From: Gammaproteobacteria bacterium UBA5078
Lineage (GTDB): Bacteria > Pseudomonadota > Gammaproteobacteria > Pseudomonadales > Pseudohongiellaceae
NCBI GenBank assembly: GCA_002416505.1
Contig: DIAM01000017.1
Coordinates: 1 to 64,000 of the forward strand
Length of the DNA: 64,000 nucleotides
Reading direction: 5' to 3'
The notes below the pieces were generated by a model that searched no databases, was not told the DNA's origin, and saw only the letters and a program-made list of their open reading frames with translations. Positions 18,306-27,121 of the stretch are shown here, one piece after another. How positions within the stretch are numbered: position 1 is the first letter of the stretch; each line of letters starts with the position of its first letter. The translations under genes were made by a program, and so were the position numbers.

Positions 18306-19502
18306 ATGACAACAACTACGGAACAGCGAGGCGGGAAATTGCGGCGTTGGGGCGTAACTGCGCTAGTGCTAGCGGTACTGCTGGCGATTCTATTCTTCTC
18401 TATGGGTTCGGCGAAGGTGAGTGTAGAGACCGATCTCGTGGCATTTAGGCCTTTACTGGTGACGGTAGAGGAGCAGGGGCGTACCCGTGCTAGAGAGCCC
18501 TATATCATCGCGGCACCGGTCTTTGGGCAACTGCTACGCACCGATAGAGTAGAGGGGGATTCGATCGAGGCGGGTGATGAGTTGGCGCGGATCGCTATCG
18601 CGCCAGAGAATCGGCGAACCCAGGCCGCGTTGGAGGCCGCGCTGGCGGCGGCTCAGGCACGACTCAGTGTCGCACAGGCAAGCCTAGGCGAGGCGACAAG
18701 CTTACGCACGCGTGCGGCCCAGGAGGCACAGCGCCGCGAGCAACTCTTTGCGCAACGCGTAATCGGGCAGGAAGAGCGTGATGTTTTTCAACAGGCAAGT
18801 GAGGCGGCGCTCAGCCGGGAGAAGGCTGCGCAGGCGAGCTTGCTAGCGGCCACAGCAGAGGTCGAGAGCGCTAGGTCGCAGTTGCTGGGAATTAGCGCAA
18901 TCGAGCCGGGCAGTGTGCAGACGATCCTAGCTCCGGTAAAGGGCACCATTCAGCAGGTGTTCGAGAAGAGCGAGCGTATCGTGGCAGCTGGCACTCCATT
19001 GTTTCAACTCAGCGATGGTGACCGCTTGGAGTTGATGATTGACCTGCTCACTCAAGAAGCGGTGAAGGTTAGTCCCGGCGATACCATCTTAATTACTCGT
19101 TGGGGTGGGACGCAGACATTATATGGTCGGGTGAACTATGTAGAGCCTCAGGCATTCACGAAATACTCGGCATTGGGTGTGGAGGAGCAGCGTGTGAATG
19201 TGATTGGCGAGCTCACGCAGGATAATCCGGGCCTAGGCGCTCAGTATCGAATAGAGGCGGCCATCATCATCGACGAGTTCCCCGATGCCTTGACCGTGCC
19301 CATTAGCGCCCTGTTCCGCAGGGGAGATAGTTGGCAGGTATTCGTCGTCGAGCAGGAACGCGTGCGCCTACAGCCGGTGCAGATTGGCGCGCGTAGTTCG
19401 GAATATGCCCAGGTATTGGAGGGTTTGAGTGATGGCGATCAAGTGGTCATTTTTCCATCCGATCAGATTGAGGAAGGACTTGCGGTGCAAGTCCTAGAGT
19501 AG
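18306..19502 (+). CDS. HlyD/MacA-type periplasmic adaptor protein
   Basis: A 398-residue membrane fusion protein. A membrane anchor at about 16-33 is followed by a lipoyl/biotinyl half-motif, a long helical hairpin (about 100-190, rich in A, E, Q and R), the second lipoyl half (PVKGTIQQVF) and beta-barrel domains. An AGGAGAG site precedes the ATG. It should bridge the FtsX-type permease to an outer membrane channel; no TolC-like gene is in the window, so a shared TolC is expected. Last gene of the operon starting at 15122. Confidence 0.92.
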   Translation: MTTTTEQRGGKLRRWGVTALVLAVLLAILFFSMGSAKVSVETDLVAFRPLLVTVEEQGRTRAREPYIIAAPVFGQLLRTDRVEGDSIEAGDELARIAIAPENRRTQAALEAALAAAQARLSVAQASLGEATSLRTRAAQEAQRREQLFAQRVIGQEERDVFQQASEAALSREKAAQASLLAATAEVESARSQLLGISAIEPGSVQTILAPVKGTIQQVFEKSERIVAAGTPLFQLSDGDRLELMIDLLTQEAVKVSPGDTILITRWGGTQTLYGRVNYVEPQAFTKYSALGVEEQRVNVIGELTQDNPGLGAQYRIEAAIIIDEFPDALTVPISALFRRGDSWQVFVVEQERVRLQPVQIGARSSEYAQVLEGLSDGDQVVIFPSDQIEEGLAVQVLE

Positions 19503-19675
19503 GCCGCCTAAGCTCTTGCTTGTAGGGGGCGATCCCGACATCTTTTCGTTCAGTGTTTAAACAAATAACACCTAGCCGAGAGCCCGGTTGCCCTTTGCTT
19601 GACTCGGGTCAATGAATTCGACGAGATGTTCAGGCAATGTGAGTCTCTAGATGTGACGCTAATGGAGAACGGTAC

Positions 19676-21970
19676 ATGAGTGACAATAAGGCAGTATGGC
19701 TAGCCGGTTATGGCGTCATAGAACACCGGCCTGAAACTGTAAAGGCAGTGGAGGCGCTAGTGGAGACACTGGCATCTGCGGGCATCTGCGAGCAGGAGCA
19801 AGCGTGGGCTTTATTGGTCGCCGCCGATAGGGTGTCGAGTATGGGGCTGTGGTTAACCGCGCACATGACTTATGCGCGCGAAGTCCATCTTGATGGGCGC
19901 ATCCTAGTCCCGCAGGACTTTAAGATAACGCCTGAGGGACACACCGGCGGGGCGCTCAACATGGTGCCAGCCTACGTAGGCTATCTGCTTGCCAATGCCT
20001 TGAGTGGCACAACACGCGCCTGGATGATGGGGCAAGGCCATTGCGTAGCGGCCATCGATGCCGTGAATATTCTGATGCGCAATCTCGAACCGGAGCAGGA
20101 CGAGCGTTATCCGCGTTCCGACCAGGGTCTTAGTCGACTCTGTCAGGATTTCTATAGTTATGAGATTGGCGCCAACGGGCGGCCCATTGCCCCCTTAGGA
20201 AGTCACGTGAATGTGTATACGGCCGGTGGCATCAGTGAGGGCGGCTATCTAGGGTTCGCTGGTCTGCAATATGTGCATATGCCGCTGCCAGGGCAGGAGT
20301 TGGTGAGTTTTCTAAGCGATGGGGCCTTCGAGGAGCAGCGCGGCAGCGACTGGGCCGCACGGTGGTGGCGTGGCGAGGATACCGGATTGGTGATGCCCAT
20401 CATGATCGCCAATGGTCGTCGTATCGATCAGCGCACCACGATGTCGCAGTCTGGCGGAGTCGATTGGTTTCGCGATCACTTGCGCCTCAATGGCTTCGAG
20501 CCGGTCGATATCGATGGGCGCGATCCGGCCGCATTCGCATGGGCGATTCTGAACATGGCGCAGCGCCTCAAGGCCCAGCACGAGGAGATCGGTGCGGGTG
20601 AACGCCACTATCCTGTCTTGCTGCCCTACGCGATTGCGGAGACCGTGAAGGGATATGGCTTTCCTGGGTCGGGTACCAACGCCGCGCATAATCTGCCGCT
20701 ACCGGGCAGTTGCGCCACCGATGAGAAGAGCCGCGCACTTTTTAACGAGGGCTGTGAAAAACTATTCGTAGCGCCGCCGGCCTTGGATGCGGCAATCGGC
20801 ACTCTGCAGACTCATCATGCGCAGCAGCGGGTGCAGGAGAAGGATCACTGTCTGCGGCAGTTGCAAGTGCAGACACCTGTTCTTCCATTTCCCGAGCGAA
20901 TAATACCGGGTACGGCCGTTGCCCCGATGGCGGCGATTGATGTGTGGTTCTGCGCATTGGTTAGAGCGAATCCCAATATGCGCGTGCGTGTGGGCAATCC
21001 CGATGAGATGCGAAGCAATCGCATGAACAAGAGCCTAGACCTTCTTCAGCATCGCGTCACCTCTCCCGAGGACGGGGTCTCCGAATCTCTGTACGGGTCC
21101 GTGATTACGGCACTCAACGAGGAGGCCGTGGTGAGCGCGGCGCTTGGGAATAAGCAGGGGCTCAATCTCGTCGTCAGCTATGAGGCCTTCGCCGTCAAGA
21201 TGCTGGGCGCGATGCGACAGGAGGTGATCTTTGCGAGGCACATCTTGGAGACGGGCCGGCGTGTGCGCTGGTTGTCTGTGCCTGTGCTGGTCAGCTCCCA
21301 CACCTGGGAGAATGGTAAGAACGAACAATCGCATCAAGACCCCACGCTATGTGAGGCCTGGCTGGGTGAAATGGCAGACGTGGCACCTGTGTATTTTCCT
21401 TTCGATGCCAATAGCGCCGTTGCCCTGATGGGGACGCTCTATAAACAGACCGGTCGTGTGGCCACCGTAGTAACCCCGAAGAATGTAACCCCGTATTTCT
21501 GCAGTGCCGCGCAGGCACAGCAGGCGGTGCAGGATGGAGCGATGGTTTTGCAGCACGATACCGATGCGATTCTGCAGTTCCTTGCGGTAGGGGCCTATCA
21601 GGTGGAGGCGGCCAACAAGGCAGCGCAGGTGATGCGTGAGCAGGGCGTAGATTGTTCGGTCGTGGCTATCTTGGAGCCAGGCAGATTCCGCATCGCTCGA
21701 GACGCGCGCGAGGCAAACTATGTGCACTCCGATGCGGATATTGCGCGCATCATTCCCTCGGTCGAGACGCGTCTTATCGTCTGTCATACTCATGCGGAGG
21801 TTATGACCGGCGTGCTGCGTCGTCTAGATACAGGCATCGCCCAAACCCGTGTGCTCGGCTACCGCAATCGTGGCGGCACACTCAATGTCGCCGGCATGCA
21901 GGAGGCCAATGGTCAGTCATGGCAAGCCATCGTCAGCGCGGCAAACGCAATACTGGGTCTACCCAACTAG
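19676..21970 (+). CDS. Divergent phosphoketolase (XFP)-like thiamine enzyme
   Basis: A 764-residue protein with the overall plan of XFP phosphoketolases, which split xylulose-5-phosphate or fructose-6-phosphate with phosphate into acetyl phosphate and a sugar phosphate. Recognisable segments are GQGHCVAAIDAVN (the PGHGG-type region), GGISEGGYLGF (like SIHEGGELG), LSDGAFEEQ (the thiamine GDGxxE region) and the C-terminal RVLGYRNRGGTLNV. Several of these differ from classical phosphoketolases, so substrate and even reaction are uncertain; related proteins have been named xylulose-5-phosphate 3-epimerase in databases (from memory). The gene is followed after 9 bp by an AMP-phosphorylase-like gene and then a PRPP-synthetase-like gene, placing it in pentose phosphate and nucleotide turnover. 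Confidence 0.75.
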   Translation: MSDNKAVWLAGYGVIEHRPETVKAVEALVETLASAGICEQEQAWALLVAADRVSSMGLWLTAHMTYAREVHLDGRILVPQDFKITPEGHTGGALNMVPAYVGYLLANALSGTTRAWMMGQGHCVAAIDAVNILMRNLEPEQDERYPRSDQGLSRLCQDFYSYEIGANGRPIAPLGSHVNVYTAGGISEGGYLGFAGLQYVHMPLPGQELVSFLSDGAFEEQRGSDWAARWWRGEDTGLVMPIMIANGRRIDQRTTMSQSGGVDWFRDHLRLNGFEPVDIDGRDPAAFAWAILNMAQRLKAQHEEIGAGERHYPVLLPYAIAETVKGYGFPGSGTNAAHNLPLPGSCATDEKSRALFNEGCEKLFVAPPALDAAIGTLQTHHAQQRVQEKDHCLRQLQVQTPVLPFPERIIPGTAVAPMAAIDVWFCALVRANPNMRVRVGNPDEMRSNRMNKSLDLLQHRVTSPEDGVSESLYGSVITALNEEAVVSAALGNKQGLNLVVSYEAFAVKMLGAMRQEVIFARHILETGRRVRWLSVPVLVSSHTWENGKNEQSHQDPTLCEAWLGEMADVAPVYFPFDANSAVALMGTLYKQTGRVATVVTPKNVTPYFCSAAQAQQAVQDGAMVLQHDTDAILQFLAVGAYQVEAANKAAQVMREQGVDCSVVAILEPGRFRIARDAREANYVHSDADIARIIPSVETRLIVCHTHAEVMTGVLRRLDTGIAQTRVLGYRNRGGTLNVAGMQEANGQSWQAIVSAANAILGLPN

Positions 21971-21979
21971 GAGAGAGCT

Positions 21980-23521
21980 GTGAACTCAAACAAGGCCGCG
22001 CCGGTCGCTTCGGAAGAAAATTTCCTCTATCTCACTAAGGCGGGCATCGATACTCACCAGGAGCCGGTGCTGTTCATGCGCAGAGACTGCCATGTGTGTC
22101 GCTCCGAGGGGTTTAACGCGCAGGGGCGTGTGCGGGTGTGTGTTGATGGGCGCAGCATCATCGCGACTCTGTATATCGTGACCGGAGATCTACTCAGTCA
22201 CCAGAAGGCGGGTTTGAGTGATAGCGCCTGGAAACTATTGAAGGCAAAAGAGGGTGACAAGGCTACTTTCAAACATGCATTGCCAGTCGAGTCGATGAGT
22301 TTCGTGCGCGGTAAACTCTATGGCAAGGTGCTCGGTGACGAGGCAGCTAAGGCTATTATCGGTGACATAAGCGAGGCGCGGTATTCCGATATTCAACTGG
22401 CTGCCTACGTGACGGCCTGTGCTGGCAATAATCTAAACCTCGACGAGACTATCGCCATCACAAAGGCCATGGTGGAGTGTGGGGAGCAATTCCATTGGGG
22501 CGAGGGCGTACAGGTATTAGACAAACACTGTGTCGGCGGCCTGCCTGGCAACCGCACTACCCCCATCGTCGTTGCGATTGTCGCGGCCAACGGTTTGATG
22601 ATGCCCAAGACCTCGTCCCGCGCGATTACCTCGCCTGCGGGTACGGCCGACACCATGGAGACCCTCACATCGGTTACGCTCAGTTTCGAGAAAATGCGCC
22701 GCGTGGTGCAGGAGCAGGGGGCCTGTTTGGCATGGGGTGGCTCGGTGTCACTGAGCCCTACCGACGACATCATCATCCGCGTGGAACGCGCTCTGGACTT
22801 GGACAGTGAGGGGCAGCTCGTCGCCTCGGTTATCTCGAAAAAGGTGGCGGCGGGTTCGACCCATGTCCTCATCGACATCCCCGTTGGGCCCACCGCAAAA
22901 GTTCGCAGCATCGAGTTGGCCCAAATGCTGGGTCGCCTCTTGATAGAGACCGGTGCGGCACTGGGTATGAAGGTGGAGACGGTCATTAGCGACGGCAGCC
23001 AGCCCGTAGGGTACGGCGTCGGGCCAGCACTAGAGGCGCGGGATGTATTGGCAGTGCTGCAATGCACTAAGAGTGCTCCCGACGACCTACGTCAACGAGC
23101 GCTTTCCCTGGCGGCGACCTTGCTTGAGATGGGCAATGCCTGCCCCTCGGGGCAAGGTCTAGCGCTAGCCACCCAGACGCTGGACGGTGGCGCGGCGTGG
23201 AAGAAATTCGTCGCCATTTGTGAGGCGCAGGGTGGCTTGAAGACACCGCCAGTCGCTCCCTTTCAGCATCCTATTACGGCGCACAAGGCGGGCATCGTTG
23301 CCTTGTTCAATAATCGTGTGATCTCTCGCCTCGCGAGTCTGGCTGGTGCACCCAATGCCGTCACTGCCGGCATCGATTTGCATGTGCGCCTTGGCGATAG
23401 GGTAGAGAAGGGCCAAGTACTAATGACTTTGCATGCAGAGGCGAGGGGGGAGATGGAGTATGCGCTGGACTTTTATCGGGCTCACCTCGACGTGTTGCAC
23501 ATCGAGGAAGAGGTAGTATGA
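21980..23521 (+). CDS. AMP-phosphorylase/thymidine-phosphorylase family protein
   Basis: A 513-residue protein starting at GTG with GGAGAGAG just before it. An N-terminal ~85-residue domain precedes the phosphorylase core. The phosphate-binding and active-site region reads KHCVGGLPGNRTTPIVV and then PKTSSRAITSPAGTAD. This matches the long AMP-phosphorylase/putative thymidine phosphorylase branch rather than the classical KHSTGGVGDK of DeoA. Archaeal AMP phosphorylase converts nucleoside 5'-monophosphate and phosphate to base and ribose 1,5-bisphosphate; the bacterial branch is little studied. Its stop overlaps the next start by ATGA (23518-23521), showing translational coupling to the PRPP-synthetase-like gene. 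Confidence 0.85.
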   Translation: MNSNKAAPVASEENFLYLTKAGIDTHQEPVLFMRRDCHVCRSEGFNAQGRVRVCVDGRSIIATLYIVTGDLLSHQKAGLSDSAWKLLKAKEGDKATFKHALPVESMSFVRGKLYGKVLGDEAAKAIIGDISEARYSDIQLAAYVTACAGNNLNLDETIAITKAMVECGEQFHWGEGVQVLDKHCVGGLPGNRTTPIVVAIVAANGLMMPKTSSRAITSPAGTADTMETLTSVTLSFEKMRRVVQEQGACLAWGGSVSLSPTDDIIIRVERALDLDSEGQLVASVISKKVAAGSTHVLIDIPVGPTAKVRSIELAQMLGRLLIETGAALGMKVETVISDGSQPVGYGVGPALEARDVLAVLQCTKSAPDDLRQRALSLAATLLEMGNACPSGQGLALATQTLDGGAAWKKFVAICEAQGGLKTPPVAPFQHPITAHKAGIVALFNNRVISRLASLAGAPNAVTAGIDLHVRLGDRVEKGQVLMTLHAEARGEMEYALDFYRAHLDVLHIEEEVV

Positions 23522-24402
23522 AGCCAATAGTATTTGTAATGCCAGGGCAGGAAGCTCTAGGAGAGTCGTTGCTCGCGGGCGGTGATTTTGAGACAGGCGT
23601 TTTGGAGCTGCGCCACTTTCCAGATGGAGAGAGTTATGTTCGTGTACTAGGCGATGTAGCAGGCGCGCAGATTATAATTCTCTGCCAACTGCACCAGCCG
23701 GATGCGAAGATTCTGCCACTATTGCTGTTGGTGGGAACCCTGCGCGACCTAGGCGTGGAAAGTATCGGTCTAGTAGCCCCTTATCTTGCCTATATGCGTC
23801 AGGACAAACGCTTTAATGAGGGCGAGGGCATCAGTGCACACTATTTCGCGCGCCTGCTTAGTCAGCAATTCGACTGGCTTTTGACCGTCGATCCGCATCT
23901 GCATCGCATCCATGCACTTAGCGAGGTGTACAGCATTCCGGCGCTAGCCCTAAGTGCGGTGCAGCCAATCGCTCAGTGGCTACGCGGGCAGGTCGATAAG
24001 CCAATTATTATCGGGCCAGATGGGGAGTCGGAACAATGGGCTGCCAAGGTGGCGCAGGCTGCCAACTGCCCCTTCGAGGTCTTGACCAAGGAGCGCTTCG
24101 GCGATCGCGACGTGCGCGTCTCTTTGCCTCACGTTGAGGACTTTCTCGATCACACGCCAGTGCTAGTGGATGACATCATTAGCACCGGGCAAACCATGAT
24201 GCAGGCCGCTGCACACCTGCGTGACAGCGGCATGCGTGCGCCGGTATGCATCGGTGTGCATGGCATCTTCGCCGCTGGTGCGCTAACGCAGATGCAAGCG
24301 GCTGGCCTTCGGGTCGTAACGACGAATAGCATCGCCGAGGCTAGCAATCAAATCGATCTGGCGCCTCTCATACTTGAGGGTCTGCAGCAGTTATTGCGCT
24401 AG
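23518..24402 (+). CDS. Ribose-phosphate pyrophosphokinase-like protein
   Basis: A 294-residue member of the PRPP synthetase family. The N-terminal domain has LRHFPDGESYVR and the catalytic VDPHLHRIH; the PRPP-binding loop is LVDDIISTGQTM. Known enzymes make 5-phosphoribosyl 1-pyrophosphate from ribose 5-phosphate and ATP. It is shorter than the housekeeping enzyme (about 315 residues) and resembles accessory forms, so it may be a second, pathway-specific enzyme. Its partners are the AMP-phosphorylase-like and XFP-like genes in the same operon. Its 3' end overlaps the convergent P-type ATPase gene by 35 bp. Confidence 0.87.
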   Translation: MKPIVFVMPGQEALGESLLAGGDFETGVLELRHFPDGESYVRVLGDVAGAQIIILCQLHQPDAKILPLLLLVGTLRDLGVESIGLVAPYLAYMRQDKRFNEGEGISAHYFARLLSQQFDWLLTVDPHLHRIHALSEVYSIPALALSAVQPIAQWLRGQVDKPIIIGPDGESEQWAAKVAQAANCPFEVLTKERFGDRDVRVSLPHVEDFLDHTPVLVDDIISTGQTMMQAAAHLRDSGMRAPVCIGVHGIFAAGALTQMQAAGLRVVTTNSIAEASNQIDLAPLILEGLQQLLR

Positions 24403-27121
24403 CGCTTTTGCGCCTCGCTAGCGCTTTATCTAACTCCACTAATACCAATACCACCATCGCGCTGCCGGTCACGAGTCCCCAATCGAACAGGGAGATCGCG
24501 CTTACCTCGAAGATGCGTTGCGAGATGGGCAGATAGGTGAATGCTAGCTGGCCGAGCAGCACCAATGCGATAGAGAGCAGAACGGGGCCGCTGCCGCGAC
24601 GCATGTCGGCGTGCAGAATACTCTGCTCGAAGAAGCGTGAGCTAAGCAGGTACAAGGCCTCGATCATCACTATCGTGTTCACTGCCATGGCGCGTGCGCG
24701 CTCGATGGAACCGTGGTGGTCGAGTATCCACAGGAACAGGCCGAACACAACTAAGGCGCCACTTATGCCGACTAGGAGTAGGCGGCGCAATAGTAAGGGT
24801 GTTATGAGACCCTGGCCATAGGGGCGAGGTGGGTGCTGCATCGTGTCGCGCTCGCTCAACTCGAAGGCTAACGCGAGTGACAGGGTCACCGTAGTCACCA
24901 TATTGATCCAGAGGATCTGTGGCGCGGTGATGGGAAGCTCCCATGCGAAGAGGATCGCCAAGAGCACAATACTGGCCTCGGCCAGATTGGTTGGCAGCAT
25001 GAACAGAATAGACTTGATGGTATTGTCATACACCGTGCGGCCAACCTCTACCGCTTGAGTGATTGTGGCGAAGTTATCGTCGGTGAGTACGATGTCCGAG
25101 GCCTCTCGCGCAGCATCGGTGCCCTTCATGCCCATCGCGACGCCGATATCGGCCTTGCGCAGAGCGGGCGCGTCGTTGACGCCGTCACCTGTCATCGCTA
25201 CGACGTGTTTACGCCCCTGCAGCGCCGCTACTAACTGCAGCTTGTTAGCGGGGCTGGTGCGTGCGTAGATGTCGACCTGCTCGGCAGCCTCGGCCAATTG
25301 TTCGGCGCTCATCTCGTCCAGTTCCTGCCCGGTCAAGACCTTCTCCGTATTCAGTCCTAACTCCTTGCCGATGGCCGAGGCTGTGATCGGATTGTCCCCA
25401 GTAATCATTTTTACGCGGATGCCAGCGCAATGGCAGCGGGCTATCGCCGCTATGGCCTCCTTTCGAGGCGGATCGCTGATGCCAAGTAGCGCTATCATTT
25501 CCATCTCTTGCGCAACATCGGCATGGGTCAGACTCATTTGCTCGGCGGCGATGATCTTTCGCGCGACCGCAATGACGCGCATGCCCTTCGCCGCCATTGC
25601 CGCGATCTTGTTCTGCCACATTATCGTATCGATGGGCTGCGCACCGTTCGGGCCGGTCTGAGTGCTGCACATCGGCAACAGACTCTCGGGGGCTCCCTTT
25701 AAGGCGATCAGGCCACCTTGGCCGGCAGCGCCGTGGCCGGTTGCCATATAGCGCCTCTCGGTCTCGAAAGGCAGTGCGTCCAAGCGTGGATAGCGGGACC
25801 TAGTCGAGCCTTGGTCGAGCCCGAACTTAAGGGCAAACACTTGCAGTGCACCCTCGGTAGGGTCGCCATTGACCTGCCACTGGCCCTTGTCGTCGTGACT
25901 GATACTCGCGTCGTTGCAGAGCATGCTGACCAGCGCGGCATCCTCGAGCATGGGTTGCCACTGCGGGTCATAATGACTGAATTCGCCCTTCGGCTCATAG
26001 CCCTCGCCGCTGACACTGATGTCTAGCCCCGCGGTGGCTATCTCTCTTACCGTCATCGCATTAGCGGTGAGGGTGCCGGTTTTATCCGTGCAGATGATAT
26101 CGACGGAACCGAGGACCTCGACCGCGGGCAGGCGGCGCACCAGTGCATTACTGCGGGCCATGCGCATGACACCGAAGGCGAGCACGATGGTGACTATGGC
26201 GGGCAGTTCTTCGGGAATCGCGGCCACGGCGATGGCGATGGCGCTCTGTAACATCTCGGCGAAACTGTAGCCGTGAGCAAGCATCCCGAACGCGACGATG
26301 AGCGCGGTGAGCCCTAATACGGAAAGCGTAAGATTGCGCGCTAGCGCTGTTAATTGGCGTTGCAAGGGCGTCGGTTGGATCGACACGCTGTTCACGAGTG
26401 TGTTGATAGCGCCTATCTGTGTTGCAGTTCCCGTTTGGGTGACGAGGCCCAGAGCTGTGCCGGCGACAATCATGGTGCCCATAAAAACCATGTTATGGCG
26501 TTCGGCTAATGGGCAGTCTTGTGCAAGCACATCACAGCGCTTGTCGCTGGCAAGGGACTCTCCGGTCAGGGCGGATTCATCGCTGCGCAGATCCTTGCTG
26601 TAGAGCAGGCGCAGGTCGGCGGGGACACGGTCGCCAGCCTGTAGGGACACGACATCGCCGGGGACTAGCGCGGTGCTCGCAACGCTGAGCAGTTCGCCGT
26701 CGCGCAACGCGAGGCAGTGAGTGGTACTGATGGAGAGTATGGCGTTTAGTGCCGCCTCCGCCTTGCCCTCTTGAATGAAGCCGATGAGTCCATTGATCAG
26801 GACTACGGCGAGAATAACGCCCGCGTCTACGTAGTGGCCAAGGAAATAACTGATGAGTGCGCCGGCGAGCAGCACATAGATGAAGAGGCTACGAAATTGT
26901 CGCAGTAGCCTTTTCCATGCGGGAGTGGTGCCGGCAACGGGGAGTAGATTGGGACCGTAGCGCAGTGCTCGCGCCTGGGCTTCGCTGCTACTCAGTCCCG
27001 CGCGCTGGCTACCCAGCGCGGTCAAAAGTTGTGCCTCGGAAAGGGCGAAGGGGGTGCTTACTTGCGTCGTAGACTCGTCAAGCCCCGATTGCTCCATTGC
27101 TGTGCTCATAGCTTCGCTCAA
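24368..27121 (-). CDS. P2-type cation-transporting ATPase
   Basis: A 917-residue membrane pump. Seen in order: N-terminal cation-ATPase domain (about 25-95), TGES in the actuator domain (186-189), transmembrane segment 4 with PEELP (303-307), phosphorylation site DKTGT beginning at Asp346, hinge MTGDGVNDAPALRKADIG, and a C-terminal block of six spans. The plan is that of P2A/P2B calcium-type pumps, but the ion-site motif is PEELP rather than the usual PEGLP, so the ion is uncertain (Ca2+, Mg2+, Mn2+ or Na+). The start overlaps the stop of the metallo-beta-lactamase gene by ATGA (27118-27121), so the two are cotranslated. Confidence 0.92.
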   Translation of the reverse strand: MSEAMSTAMEQSGLDESTTQVSTPFALSEAQLLTALGSQRAGLSSSEAQARALRYGPNLLPVAGTTPAWKRLLRQFRSLFIYVLLAGALISYFLGHYVDAGVILAVVLINGLIGFIQEGKAEAALNAILSISTTHCLALRDGELLSVASTALVPGDVVSLQAGDRVPADLRLLYSKDLRSDESALTGESLASDKRCDVLAQDCPLAERHNMVFMGTMIVAGTALGLVTQTGTATQIGAINTLVNSVSIQPTPLQRQLTALARNLTLSVLGLTALIVAFGMLAHGYSFAEMLQSAIAIAVAAIPEELPAIVTIVLAFGVMRMARSNALVRRLPAVEVLGSVDIICTDKTGTLTANAMTVREIATAGLDISVSGEGYEPKGEFSHYDPQWQPMLEDAALVSMLCNDASISHDDKGQWQVNGDPTEGALQVFALKFGLDQGSTRSRYPRLDALPFETERRYMATGHGAAGQGGLIALKGAPESLLPMCSTQTGPNGAQPIDTIMWQNKIAAMAAKGMRVIAVARKIIAAEQMSLTHADVAQEMEMIALLGISDPPRKEAIAAIARCHCAGIRVKMITGDNPITASAIGKELGLNTEKVLTGQELDEMSAEQLAEAAEQVDIYARTSPANKLQLVAALQGRKHVVAMTGDGVNDAPALRKADIGVAMGMKGTDAAREASDIVLTDDNFATITQAVEVGRTVYDNTIKSILFMLPTNLAEASIVLLAILFAWELPITAPQILWINMVTTVTLSLALAFELSERDTMQHPPRPYGQGLITPLLLRRLLLVGISGALVVFGLFLWILDHHGSIERARAMAVNTIVMIEALYLLSSRFFEQSILHADMRRGSGPVLLSIALVLLGQLAFTYLPISQRIFEVSAISLFDWGLVTGSAMVVLVLVELDKALARRKSASAITAADPQV

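Noticed and set aside
19503..19675. Search for a regulator or RNA gene before the phosphoketolase-like operon
   Set aside because: No clear promoter, hairpin or RNA gene could be supported in this 173-bp gap.
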